From Campylobacterales bacterium (GTDB lineage: Bacteria; Campylobacterota; Campylobacteria; Campylobacterales; Sulfurimonadaceae), in contig JAFGVR010000216.1 in the NCBI GenBank assembly GCA_016937915.1, positions 1 through 6,315 of the forward strand: DNA of 6,315 nt. Direction: 5' to 3'. The notes under the pieces were generated by a model that did not search any database, had not been told where the DNA came from, and saw only the letters and a program-made list of their open reading frames with translations. The position numbers were made by a program, and so were the translations under genes. The first letter of the stretch is position 1, and every line of letters begins with the position of its first letter. Positions 1-5,546 of the stretch are shown here, piece after piece.

Positions 1-1195
1 AAACATACAATAATTTAGAATTACCAGTATCAGACATATTTAATCTATAATATTTATAAGCTATATAATTTACTCGTGTATCGCTAGTATTAGTGTTATC
101 CCAATTATCTTTTTCAAACAATTTATCCCAATTTATTCCATCATTACTTGCTTCTATTGTATATCTACTAAAACCTGATCCACTAAGTGTGTATTTATTT
201 ATAACTGTAGGGGTTTGAAAGCTATATTGCAACCATTGATTATTTACATTTCCATAACTTGAAGCCCATGATGTACCTAAACTATCATCAAAAGCCTGAT
301 TAGCTGTATAACTAGTACTAAATTGTGAACTTGCACTTGCAACACCATTTGATCCTACACTTAATGTAGCTCCATTAAAGTATCCCTTATTATCTTTAAA
401 AAGATCTGACATATCAGTGATAAATCCTGTGTAGATTTTCGATGGATCTACATTATTTGTAAAAATTAACTTTTTTAATTCATCTTTTGTAACAGGGATA
501 TCACCATAGCTCAATATATCTGAAATCTCTTGACTATTTAATGCCTTATTATAAATCTTTATATCATCTATAGCACCATCTAAAAGTCTCTTATCCAATC
601 CAGATGCACTCAAATCATCTTTACCAAATTTTATATTTACACTTTGAGCATCTGCTCTAGCAACTTTATAATTTTGTAAAACTTTTAAATTTTCATCTAC
701 ATATACTGAATAGTCTCCACTAATTCCATCATAAGATAAGATATAGGTATGAAATTTTGTAATATCATCAATTGTTATTTTGCTATTAGTTCCAAGCTCA
801 ACATTATTACCATTAGCATCCATGATACTAAAAACTATATCTTTACTATTTATATTTGTCTGAAACATAAATCCGTTAGCTACCCTTGCAGAACCTAGTA
901 CACTATAATCACTCCAATTTTGTGTATTTGATTTAGCTGTTATAAATACTGTAAATGACTTACCTAAATTTACATCAGTAGTTATGTAACCATTTTTACT
1001 AAAATTTATAGCTCTTCCATATATACTATCTATATAACTGCCACTATTATTTAAAATGGCATTGTTGTTATTGCCACTGGTGTCATTTGTATTATCACTA
1101 AATTGATAATGGGCAATCAGCCCATCACTTAAATCAGCTTTTAAACATATGGTAAAAACTATTAAAATTATAAAACTATAAATAAATCTTTTCAT
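1..1195 (-). CDS. Secreted LamG / F5/8C (discoidin) domain protein, 3' end outside the window
   Basis: The frame is open for 398 codons from ATG at 1195-1193 to the left edge, so the C-terminus is missing. Residues 1-20 form a signal peptide (MKR, hydrophobic stretch, cleavage likely after LKA20). Residues about 22-222 form a LamG/concanavalin A-like lectin domain: it opens with LSDGLIAHYQF and an NDTSGNNNNA segment, and ends with the typical LLDGAIDDIKIYNKAL strand followed by SQEISDIL. Residues about 230-275 (TKDELKKLI, then ITDMSDLFKDN and FNG) resemble one incomplete BspA-like/DUF285 surface repeat. Residues about 280-390 form an F5/8 type C fold, with AFDDSLGTSWASS, WLQYSF, YTIEASNDGINWDKL and YKYYRL. 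Such domains bind glycans or proteins outside the cell. A Cys at 17 does not fit a lipobox, so export by signal peptidase I is more likely. The start overlaps the stop of the upstream secreted gene (TAATG), which implies translational coupling. The ligand and the mode of anchoring are unknown. Confidence 0.5.
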   Translation of the reverse strand, partial: MKRFIYSFIILIVFTICLKADLSDGLIAHYQFSDNTNDTSGNNNNAILNNSGSYIDSIYGRAINFSKNGYITTDVNLGKSFTVFITAKSNTQNWSDYSVLGSARVANGFMFQTNINSKDIVFSIMDANGNNVELGTNSKITIDDITKFHTYILSYDGISGDYSVYVDENLKVLQNYKVARADAQSVNIKFGKDDLSASGLDKRLLDGAIDDIKIYNKALNSQEISDILSYGDIPVTKDELKKLIFTNNVDPSKIYTGFITDMSDLFKDNKGYFNGATLSVGSNGVASASSQFSTSYTANQAFDDSLGTSWASSYGNVNNQWLQYSFQTPTVINKYTLSGSGFSRYTIEASNDGINWDKLFEKDNWDNTNTSDTRVNYIAYKYYRLNMSDTGNSKLLYV

Positions 1196-2211
1196 TACTG
1201 TACCCCATAACCACTAATTGGTATAAATATCTCTTGATTTGTTTCTTGAACACTCACTTTTAGTATCCCCTCTTTTTTATCTTTATCGGTTATTTTTGTT
1301 CTAAGTATCGCGAATTTTATATCTTTATTTTCATCTGTTTGCAAAGAAAAAGATGCTACCTGAACAGAAACCTCTTCTAAAATATTTTTAAAGTTTTCAT
1401 TTTTTTTCACTATTGCTAGTGGAACATTATTGTCTATAAGCTCTATCACAACATTTACTGGAGTGTTGAAATAGTTTCTAATACTAATACTCTGATATGT
1501 GTTTGTATCTAAAAACTCAAGTGAACCTGAATGATTACCAGTATTTATCTCTACTGCACCATCAAATGATGAACTATCACTACAAAGAACCCAATAAGAT
1601 TTCCCTTTCTCAACAAGTGTATCAGCTAATGAATGTTTTACCCATTTACCATCATCCATAGTATATATTGACTCACTCATAAGAGATTGGGCATTTAAAG
1701 AGTTTTTGAAATAATTATAAAATGAGATACTATTAGCACCTGTATCACCAACCTCAAAACCTGTAAAATTAAATGAGTTTGGATTCCATCTTTTTTTAAC
1801 ATTTACAAGCTCACCAGTAACATTCCATGTATAATCTTTACTAGATTTAACAAGATATGCACGATGTGCCTCAAGATTAAATAGATTAGTTAAAAAAGAG
1901 CCCTTCATATCAGCTCTTAACCAAGTGTTCCAACCATCTTCTTTCCAGTTTGGTTCATCTTCTGACTTTATAAACTCTGTCGAAGTAGAAGATGTTGAAA
2001 ATGTACTTATTATCTCAATTGGAGTAGAATTAGTATCTTTTATTAAAAACTGAGAGATATCTTGATCTTCTATCCGTGGCTCAACTATCAAATAGATAGC
2101 ATTCCAACCTTTTTTAAGTTCTATCTGCTGAGCATGTTCCACAGCTCCCAATATCATTGGAAATGTAAGAAACAAATATATTAAACTTGGTAACATAATA
2201 GATTTTTGCAT
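1195..2211 (-). CDS. Secreted protein of unknown function with tandem GWN/YWV-type modules
   Basis: This 338-residue protein has a signal peptide: MQKS, then a hydrophobic run to about residue 23, with cleavage probably near LGA or EHA. The mature part seems to hold two diverged copies of one module. Copy 1 (about 29-135) starts with LKKGWNAIYLIVEP and ends with LEAHRAYLVKSSKDYTWNVTG. Copy 2 (about 145-227) starts with FNFTGFEV, has the strand SIYTMDDGKWVKHSL, and ends with VEKGKSYWVLCSDSSSFDGAVE. A C-terminal part (about 230-338: SGSLEFL, YQSISIRNYFNTPVNVVIEL, then FIPISGYG) looks like an Ig-like beta-sandwich of the kind found in large secreted proteins. From memory, similar GWNA(V/I)xL...RAYL proteins occur in Verrucomicrobia, Planctomycetes and related bacteria next to LamG proteins, with no assigned function. 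A good ribosome binding site and -10 box precede it. It is probably the first gene of a two-gene or longer surface-protein operon. Confidence 0.5.
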   Translation of the reverse strand: MQKSIMLPSLIYLFLTFPMILGAVEHAQQIELKKGWNAIYLIVEPRIEDQDISQFLIKDTNSTPIEIISTFSTSSTSTEFIKSEDEPNWKEDGWNTWLRADMKGSFLTNLFNLEAHRAYLVKSSKDYTWNVTGELVNVKKRWNPNSFNFTGFEVGDTGANSISFYNYFKNSLNAQSLMSESIYTMDDGKWVKHSLADTLVEKGKSYWVLCSDSSSFDGAVEINTGNHSGSLEFLDTNTYQSISIRNYFNTPVNVVIELIDNNVPLAIVKKNENFKNILEEVSVQVASFSLQTDENKDIKFAILRTKITDKDKKEGILKVSVQETNQEIFIPISGYGVQ

Positions 2212-2216
2212 TTTAG

Positions 2217-2221
2217 CTCCT
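2217..2221 (-). promoter_or_regulatory. Ribosome binding site for the secreted 338-residue protein
   Basis: The minus strand reads AGGAG, then CTAAA, then ATG (2211-2209). This is a full Shine-Dalgarno core with 5-nt spacing and supports this start. Confidence 0.5.
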
Positions 2222-2263
2222 AATACCCATCTAGCTTTGTTAATTAAATATTAACTTTTTGCT

Positions 2264-2269
2264 ATTATA
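2264..2269 (-). promoter_or_regulatory. Putative -10 box for the secreted-protein operon
   Basis: The minus strand carries a perfect TATAAT at 2269-2264, about 53 bases before the start codon. That would give a leader of roughly 45 nt. No good -35 hexamer is seen at 16-18 bp (TTAATT at 17 bp), but the upstream DNA is AT-rich with A and T tracts. This is the usual look of housekeeping promoters in Campylobacterota. Confidence 0.5.
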
Positions 2270-2414
2270 ATTTTAAGTTTTGTATAAATTAAAATAGCTG
2301 AATTGTATATGAATATTTCTTATAAATGGCTTCTATCTTTAAAACAATACTTCATCTTACTTCAATTTGTTACTTTATTTGCCAAATTATATTATTAGAG
2401 TTCTTGCAGTTATG

Positions 2415-2432
2415 AAAAAAGTTTATTTTTTT
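2415..2432 (-). terminator. Possible weak A/T-only terminator after truC
   Basis: Just past the truC stop codon the minus strand reads seven A, TAAAC, then six T. This is a six-pair A:U stem closing on a U run, with no GC pairs. It could act weakly in either direction. The support is only positional, so confidence is low. Confidence 0.5.
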
Positions 2433-2437
2433 GAGCG

Positions 2438-3131
2438 TCAATAGTTATATTTAAAGATAGTTTTAAATATCTCTTCAAAACTAGCTTCCAAAACAATCAT
2501 CTCTTTTTTGTAAGGGTGATAAAACTCTAAACTAGATGCATGAAGCAAGAGTCTGTTGCAATCAAACTTTTCACGGATAAGTTTGTTGTGTTCCCCTCTA
2601 CCGTATTTTGTGTCACCTAATATATGATGCGAGATGTGTTTCATGTGGCGGCGGATTTGGTGTTTGCGACCTGTTTTTGGTTTCACCTCAACAAGTGAAT
2701 ACCTAACCCCTTCATATCTACCAAGCGGGTATGGGTACTCTTTTGTAGTGGGTTATCGCCTCTTGTGCATCTTTATCTTGCGATGCCCTCTTATCTGTTA
2801 TCTTATCAAGTTTCTCTTTTAGAGGATGATCTATCACACCCTCTTCCTCTACATAACCCCTAACAGCAGCTATGTATATTTTTTGGATAGTGTGCTGTGT
2901 AAACTGCTCAGATGCAACTCTCGCACTCTCTTTATCAAGAGCAAAAAGCAAAACGCCAGATGTTGGCTTGTCAAGTCTATGGAGTGGATACACATACGCA
3001 TCTATCTGATCACGAAGCATCTGCACTGCAAACTGAGTCTCATATCTGTCTATCCATGAGCGATGCACCAGCAGACCTGATGGTTTGTTTATCGCTACAA
3101 AGTACTCATCTTGGTAGATTATCTCTAGCAT
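2438..3131 (-). pseudogene. truC: tRNA pseudouridine(65) synthase TruC, split by a +1 frameshift
   Basis: TruC converts U65 in the acceptor/T-stem region of certain tRNAs to pseudouridine. The first part (ATG at 3131-3129, 137 codons, TAG at 2720-2718) matches TruC closely: INKPSGLLVHRSW, then PLHRLDKPTSGVLLF with the catalytic Asp at 54, then QKIYIAAVRG and the DKITDKRASQDK region. The rest lies in the next frame: PLGRYEGVRYSLVEVKPKTG, RKHQIRRHMKHI, LGDTKYGRG and LLLHASSLEF, ending at TGA (2440-2438). Removing one C from the CCC at 2729-2727 (minus strand) joins both parts into about 230 residues, against about 260 for E. coli TruC. As written, the product would lack the C-terminal half of the catalytic domain. 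A lone downstream start (GTG near 2686) would not make a working enzyme. The ATG directly abuts the rhlE stop (TAGATG), with GAGGG just upstream, so the two genes form an operon. The break could be a mutation, a sequencing indel or, less likely, recoding. Confidence 0.5.
2447..2470 (-). repeat. AT-only perfect inverted repeat at the 3' end of truC
   Basis: ATATTTAAA at 2447-2455 and TTTAAATAT at 2462-2470 are exact reverse complements around a 6-base loop. They lie within the last codons of truC. The stem has no GC pairs and no U run follows directly. It may be a stabilising 3' structure, part of a weak terminator, or a chance product of AT-rich DNA. Confidence 0.5.
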
Positions 3132-4397
3132 CTACCCTCTTTTTGTCGTGCGTCTGTGTTTTTGAGGTTTTGTTGTTTTTTTATAGTGTTTTTTAAAAGG
3201 TTTTTTATCCTCTTTTTTATGCTCACTCTTTAGGTTAACCTCTGCTACATCTTTTCTTCTGATGCTAGGATCTGGCTCAAACCCCGCAACTGTCTCTTTT
3301 GGTATCTTCATCCCTATCAGTTTCTCAATTGCCACAACATCATATTTCTCATAAATATCTAGCAGTGATATAGCCTCACCCTCACGACCAGCTCTTCCAG
3401 TTCTTCCAACTCTGTGAACATAATCCTCAGGTATAGCTGGTAGTTCGTAGTTGATAACATAAGGAAGCTCCTCTATATCAAGCCCACGAGACGCTATGTC
3501 TGTTGCTACTAAAACTTTAGTTTTCCCCCCTTTAAACTCATTTAAAGATTTTAAACGACTTGCTTTTGTTTTATCTCCATGGATAACTCCACACTTTAAA
3601 CCATCTTTTTTAAGCTCTTCACCAAGTATATCTGCACTTGCTTTTGTTTTTGTAAAAACTAAAACTTGGTTGAAATTTCTTGAACCGATTATGTACGCTA
3701 AAAGTGCTGCTTTTTTATCGGTGTCAACCATATATGCTATTTGGTTGATGCTATCAACTGTAGAGTTTTTCTTTGATGTCTCTATAAATGCAGGTTTTGT
3801 AAGGATTAGCTTTGAGAGTCTTCTTACCTTGTCACTAAATGTAGCTGAAAAAAGTAGAGTCTGATGCCTTTTTGGTAAAAGTGGATGAAGTTTTCTTATC
3901 TCTTTTACAAATCCCATATCAAGCATCCTATCTGCTTCATCTAAAACAAATATCTCTATTTTGCTTAAATCTATCCCCCTTTGGGTGTGTTCTATGATTC
4001 TACCAGGTGTAGCTATGATGATGTCTAACCCCTCATTTAGCATCTTGTGTTGTGCATCTATATCTTTTGCACCTATCAAAAGCCCTATCTTTAAATCTAG
4101 ATTTTTTGCATAGTTTTGCAGATCATCATATATCTGGATAGAGAGTTCACGCGTTGGTGAGAGGATAAGACCACGAGCAGCCACACTATCATCTGTGGTA
4201 CTTTTTCTAAGCCTTTGTATCATAGGCAGACCAAATGCAGCTGTTTTACCAGTACCTGTTTGTGCAGTGGCAAATATATCACTTTTTGCAAAAACTAACG
4301 GAATAGCCCTTTTTTGTATGGTAGTAGGGTGTTCATACCCCAAATCGCTTATAGCATCTAGTATCGGCTTCATTATTCCAAGTTTTTCAAATGACAT
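3132..4397 (-). CDS. rhlE: DEAD-box ATP-dependent RNA helicase, RhlE type
   Basis: This enzyme unwinds or remodels RNA with ATP, probably in ribosome assembly or RNA turnover in the cytoplasm. All core motifs are visible, numbered from the chosen start: Q motif (F3, GYEHPTTIQ, Q28), Walker A AQTGTGKT 45-52, PTRELSIQ (Ia), ATPGR (Ib), DEAD 153-156, SAT 184-186, TDIASRGLDI around 299-308, and HRVGRTGR 328-335. The last 35 or so residues are a Lys/Arg-rich, disordered tail (HKKEDKKPFKKHYKK and similar), a common RNA-binding tail in this group. I chose the ATG at 4397-4395 (421 aa, MSFEKLGI). That is the family's usual N-terminus, and GAGAAAAAGAT precedes it. An ATG 15 bases upstream (4412, adding MREKD) has no ribosome binding site and would be almost leaderless from the likely promoter. 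truC follows with zero spacing. RhlE is the best subfamily guess; CsdA- or SrmB-like roles are not excluded. Confidence 0.5.
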   Translation of the reverse strand: MSFEKLGIMKPILDAISDLGYEHPTTIQKRAIPLVFAKSDIFATAQTGTGKTAAFGLPMIQRLRKSTTDDSVAARGLILSPTRELSIQIYDDLQNYAKNLDLKIGLLIGAKDIDAQHKMLNEGLDIIIATPGRIIEHTQRGIDLSKIEIFVLDEADRMLDMGFVKEIRKLHPLLPKRHQTLLFSATFSDKVRRLSKLILTKPAFIETSKKNSTVDSINQIAYMVDTDKKAALLAYIIGSRNFNQVLVFTKTKASADILGEELKKDGLKCGVIHGDKTKASRLKSLNEFKGGKTKVLVATDIASRGLDIEELPYVINYELPAIPEDYVHRVGRTGRAGREGEAISLLDIYEKYDVVAIEKLIGMKIPKETVAGFEPDPSIRRKDVAEVNLKSEHKKEDKKPFKKHYKKTTKPQKHRRTTKRG

Positions 4398-4422
4398 ATC
4401 TTTTTCTCGCATTTTAAATTTA

Positions 4423-4428
4423 ATTATG
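4423..4428 (-). promoter_or_regulatory. Putative -10 box for rhlE-truC
   Basis: The minus strand reads TGCATAATTAAA, with CATAAT (one mismatch from TATAAT) at 4428-4423. Transcription would start near 4416 and leave about 18 nt before the ATG at 4397. A second candidate, TATTAT at 4446-4441, would start near 4434. No clear -35 is seen for either. Confidence 0.5.
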
Positions 4429-4439
4429 CAATTTTAGCA

Positions 4440-4445
4440 TATAAT
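4440..4445 (+). promoter_or_regulatory. Putative -10 box for the DUF2062 gene
   Basis: A perfect TATAAT is preceded by TTTTAGCA and lies 26 bases before the ATG at 4472. A start near 4452 would give a leader of about 20 nt. The T-rich stretch upstream replaces a -35, as is common in Campylobacterota. It overlaps a possible -10 on the opposite strand. Confidence 0.5.
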
Positions 4446-4471
4446 AGGGTCAAAAAATTAAAGCGTTTTAT

Positions 4472-4963
4472 ATGGTTAGAAAAAGTCTCAAAAAAGTCAG
4501 TAAACACGAAAAACTAAAAGAGTTTATAAAAAAATACAAAATCCCGCAAGAGTATCTATCAACCAACCGCAAGATGGTATCTCGTGCAGTCCTTTTAGGT
4601 CTTTTTATCGCATTTATCCCTATGCCTATGCAGATGGTGGCAGTTGTTGCTTTTATGCCATTTTTTAAATTCAATGTCCCTATAGGGATCTCTATGTGTT
4701 GGCTAAGTAACCCTTTGACCATGCCACCTATGTACTATATGGAATACCTAACTGGTTCAATGCTTCTTGGGATAAAACCTGAACCTGTTGAGATGACTCT
4801 TGAATGGTTTAGTAACAATATAGACAACATATTTATCCCTCTATACACAGGAACACTTTTCTTCTCTGTTTTTGGTTCACTCGGTGCGTATTGGCTAGTT
4901 AACCATTTTTGGAAAAAATCGGTTCACGAAGATAGAAAATTGCATCGTGATAATAGAAAATAG
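4472..4963 (+). CDS. DUF2062 family inner-membrane protein
   Basis: This 163-residue protein matches the DUF2062 family, small membrane proteins whose function is not established. A basic, soluble N-terminus (RKSLKKVSKHEKLKEF, then STNRKMVSRAV) comes before a hydrophobic segment at about 38-64 (LLGLFIAFIPMPMQMVAVVA). Next comes the family's signature WLSNPLTMPPMYY at 77-89, inside a second hydrophobic stretch at about 68-100. A last membrane segment spans about 119-143 (FIPLYTGTLFFSVFGSLGAYW). The C-terminus is charged. The length is normal for the family. No strong Shine-Dalgarno sequence precedes the ATG (only AAAGCG about 8 bases upstream), so the start rests on the family's usual N-terminus and the short leader. 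It diverges from rhlE. A separate promoter in the gap behind it suggests that the H-NOX gene is not wholly dependent on it. Confidence 0.5.
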   Translation: MVRKSLKKVSKHEKLKEFIKKYKIPQEYLSTNRKMVSRAVLLGLFIAFIPMPMQMVAVVAFMPFFKFNVPIGISMCWLSNPLTMPPMYYMEYLTGSMLLGIKPEPVEMTLEWFSNNIDNIFIPLYTGTLFFSVFGSLGAYWLVNHFWKKSVHEDRKLHRDNRK

Positions 4964-4970
4964 ATTTTCA

Positions 4971-4979
4971 TGTTATAAT
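4971..4979 (+). promoter_or_regulatory. Extended -10 promoter for the H-NOX/kinase operon
   Basis: TGTTATAAT lies in the 43-bp gap behind the DUF2062 gene. It is a TGn extended -10 joined to a perfect TATAAT at 4974-4979. Transcription would begin near 4986 and leave about 20 nt before the H-NOX start. An extended -10 explains why no -35 is seen. Confidence 0.5.
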
Positions 4980-4995
4980 CTGAAGAAATAAAAAA

Positions 4996-5000
4996 AGGGG
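4996..5000 (+). promoter_or_regulatory. Ribosome binding site for the H-NOX gene
   Basis: AGGGG is followed by six bases (TAAAAA) and ATG at 5007. This agrees with MRGMVF, the family's usual N-terminus. Confidence 0.5.
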
Positions 5001-5006
5001 TAAAAA

Positions 5007-5540
5007 ATGAGAGGTATGGTATTTACAGAGTTATTTGAACTTATAGAGGAAAAATTTGGTTATGATATGCTAGATGGTGTTATAGAAGCATCTAATCTAG
5101 AAAATGATGGTGCGTATGCTGCTACTGGTTCTTATCCTTTTGAGGAGCTTGTAACAATAGTAACAAATCTAAGTCAAAAAACAGATATACCAGTTCCACA
5201 ACTTTTAGAAGTTTATGGAGAATACCTTTTTGGAAGACTTATAAAAGCACTTCCACAATTTAACAATCCTGATATAAGTTTACTAAAATTCATAGAGAGT
5301 GTTGAAGATCATATACATGTTCAAGTTAAAAAACTTTATCCTGATGCAGAACTTCCAACTTTTGAGATAATAAGTTCAAACGATGATGAACTGAAATTTA
5401 ATTATGTTTCTAAAAAAAATATACCAAACTTAGCAAAAGGACTAATAAAAGGTGCTTCTACACATTTTAATCAAAATGTAGAGATAGAGTTTGAACCAAC
5501 AAATGATGGGAAAACTCTTTTTACTGTAAAAAGGATTTAA
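5007..5540 (+). CDS. H-NOX (heme nitric oxide-binding) sensor protein
   Basis: This 177-residue protein is a complete stand-alone H-NOX (HNOB) domain, the bacterial relative of the heme domain of soluble guanylate cyclase. It binds heme and senses NO in the cytoplasm. Visible marks are the N-terminus MRGMVFTELFELIEEKFGY, the DGAYAATGSYPFEELV region at 34-49, and VYGEYLFGRL at 69-78. The proximal heme ligand His104 lies in IHVQVKKLYPDAELP, and the helix LAKGLIKGASTHF follows at 142-154. The heme-propionate motif YxSxR appears as Y133-V-S135-K-K137, so the usual Arg is Lys. The position of the distal Tyr140 of the Thermoanaerobacter (Caldanaerobacter) oxygen-binding H-NOX is Leu142 here, which points to an NO-selective form that does not hold oxygen. 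The gene has its own extended -10 promoter and is followed 6 bp later by a histidine kinase, the usual signalling partner. The family call is very secure; the effect of the Arg-to-Lys change is inferred. Confidence 0.5.
   Translation: MRGMVFTELFELIEEKFGYDMLDGVIEASNLENDGAYAATGSYPFEELVTIVTNLSQKTDIPVPQLLEVYGEYLFGRLIKALPQFNNPDISLLKFIESVEDHIHVQVKKLYPDAELPTFEIISSNDDELKFNYVSKKNIPNLAKGLIKGASTHFNQNVEIEFEPTNDGKTLFTVKRI
5531..5535 (+). promoter_or_regulatory. Ribosome binding site for the histidine kinase
   Basis: AAGGA lies in the last codons of the H-NOX gene. It is 5 bases before an in-frame TTG (5541) and 11 bases before the ATG (5547). Spacing favours TTG and codon preference favours ATG. The two starts differ by only two residues. 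Confidence 0.5.
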
Positions 5541-5546
5541 TTGATT

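Larger units (their letters stand above)
2212..2437. other. Non-coding gap between truC and the secreted-protein genes
   Basis: This stretch of 226 bases has very low GC content. On the minus strand it carries the promoter and ribosome binding site of the secreted-protein gene at its left end. At its right end is a weak A-tract/T-tract inverted repeat that could help end truC transcription. I see no convincing small ORF, RNA gene or repeat family in it. Confidence 0.5.

Noticed and set aside
1109..1125. Inverted repeat ATGGGC-AATCA-GCCCAT in the LamG gene
   Set aside because: A 6-bp stem inside coding sequence with no U run or regulatory context; probably chance.
1140..1150. Lipobox around Cys17 of the LamG protein
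   Set aside because: The residues before the Cys (FTI) do not fit the L-A/S-G/A pattern; LKA-D fits signal peptidase I better.
2438..2686. Separate small gene starting at GTG near 2686
   Set aside because: Conserved TruC sequence continues upstream of this GTG in the same frame (GRYEGVRYSLVEV), so it is the C-terminal half of the broken truC and not an independent gene.
2634..3196. Plus-strand open frames across truC
   Set aside because: They lie opposite the conserved TruC coding sequence, overlap one another, have no ribosome binding site or recognisable domain, and arise from codon bias on the other strand.
4395..4412. rhlE start at the upstream ATG (4412)
   Set aside because: There is no ribosome binding site before it and it would add five residues not typical of the family; the ATG at 4397 has a purine-rich site and the usual MSFEKLG start.
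3496..4437. Plus-strand open frames (3496-3864 and 4195-4437) inside rhlE
   Set aside because: They are antisense to the helicase motifs, and their hydrophobic look is the mirror of Lys/Glu-rich codons.
4468..4722. Minus-strand open frame opposite the DUF2062 gene
   Set aside because: The plus-strand frame carries a clear family signature, while the minus frame has no domain or start signal.
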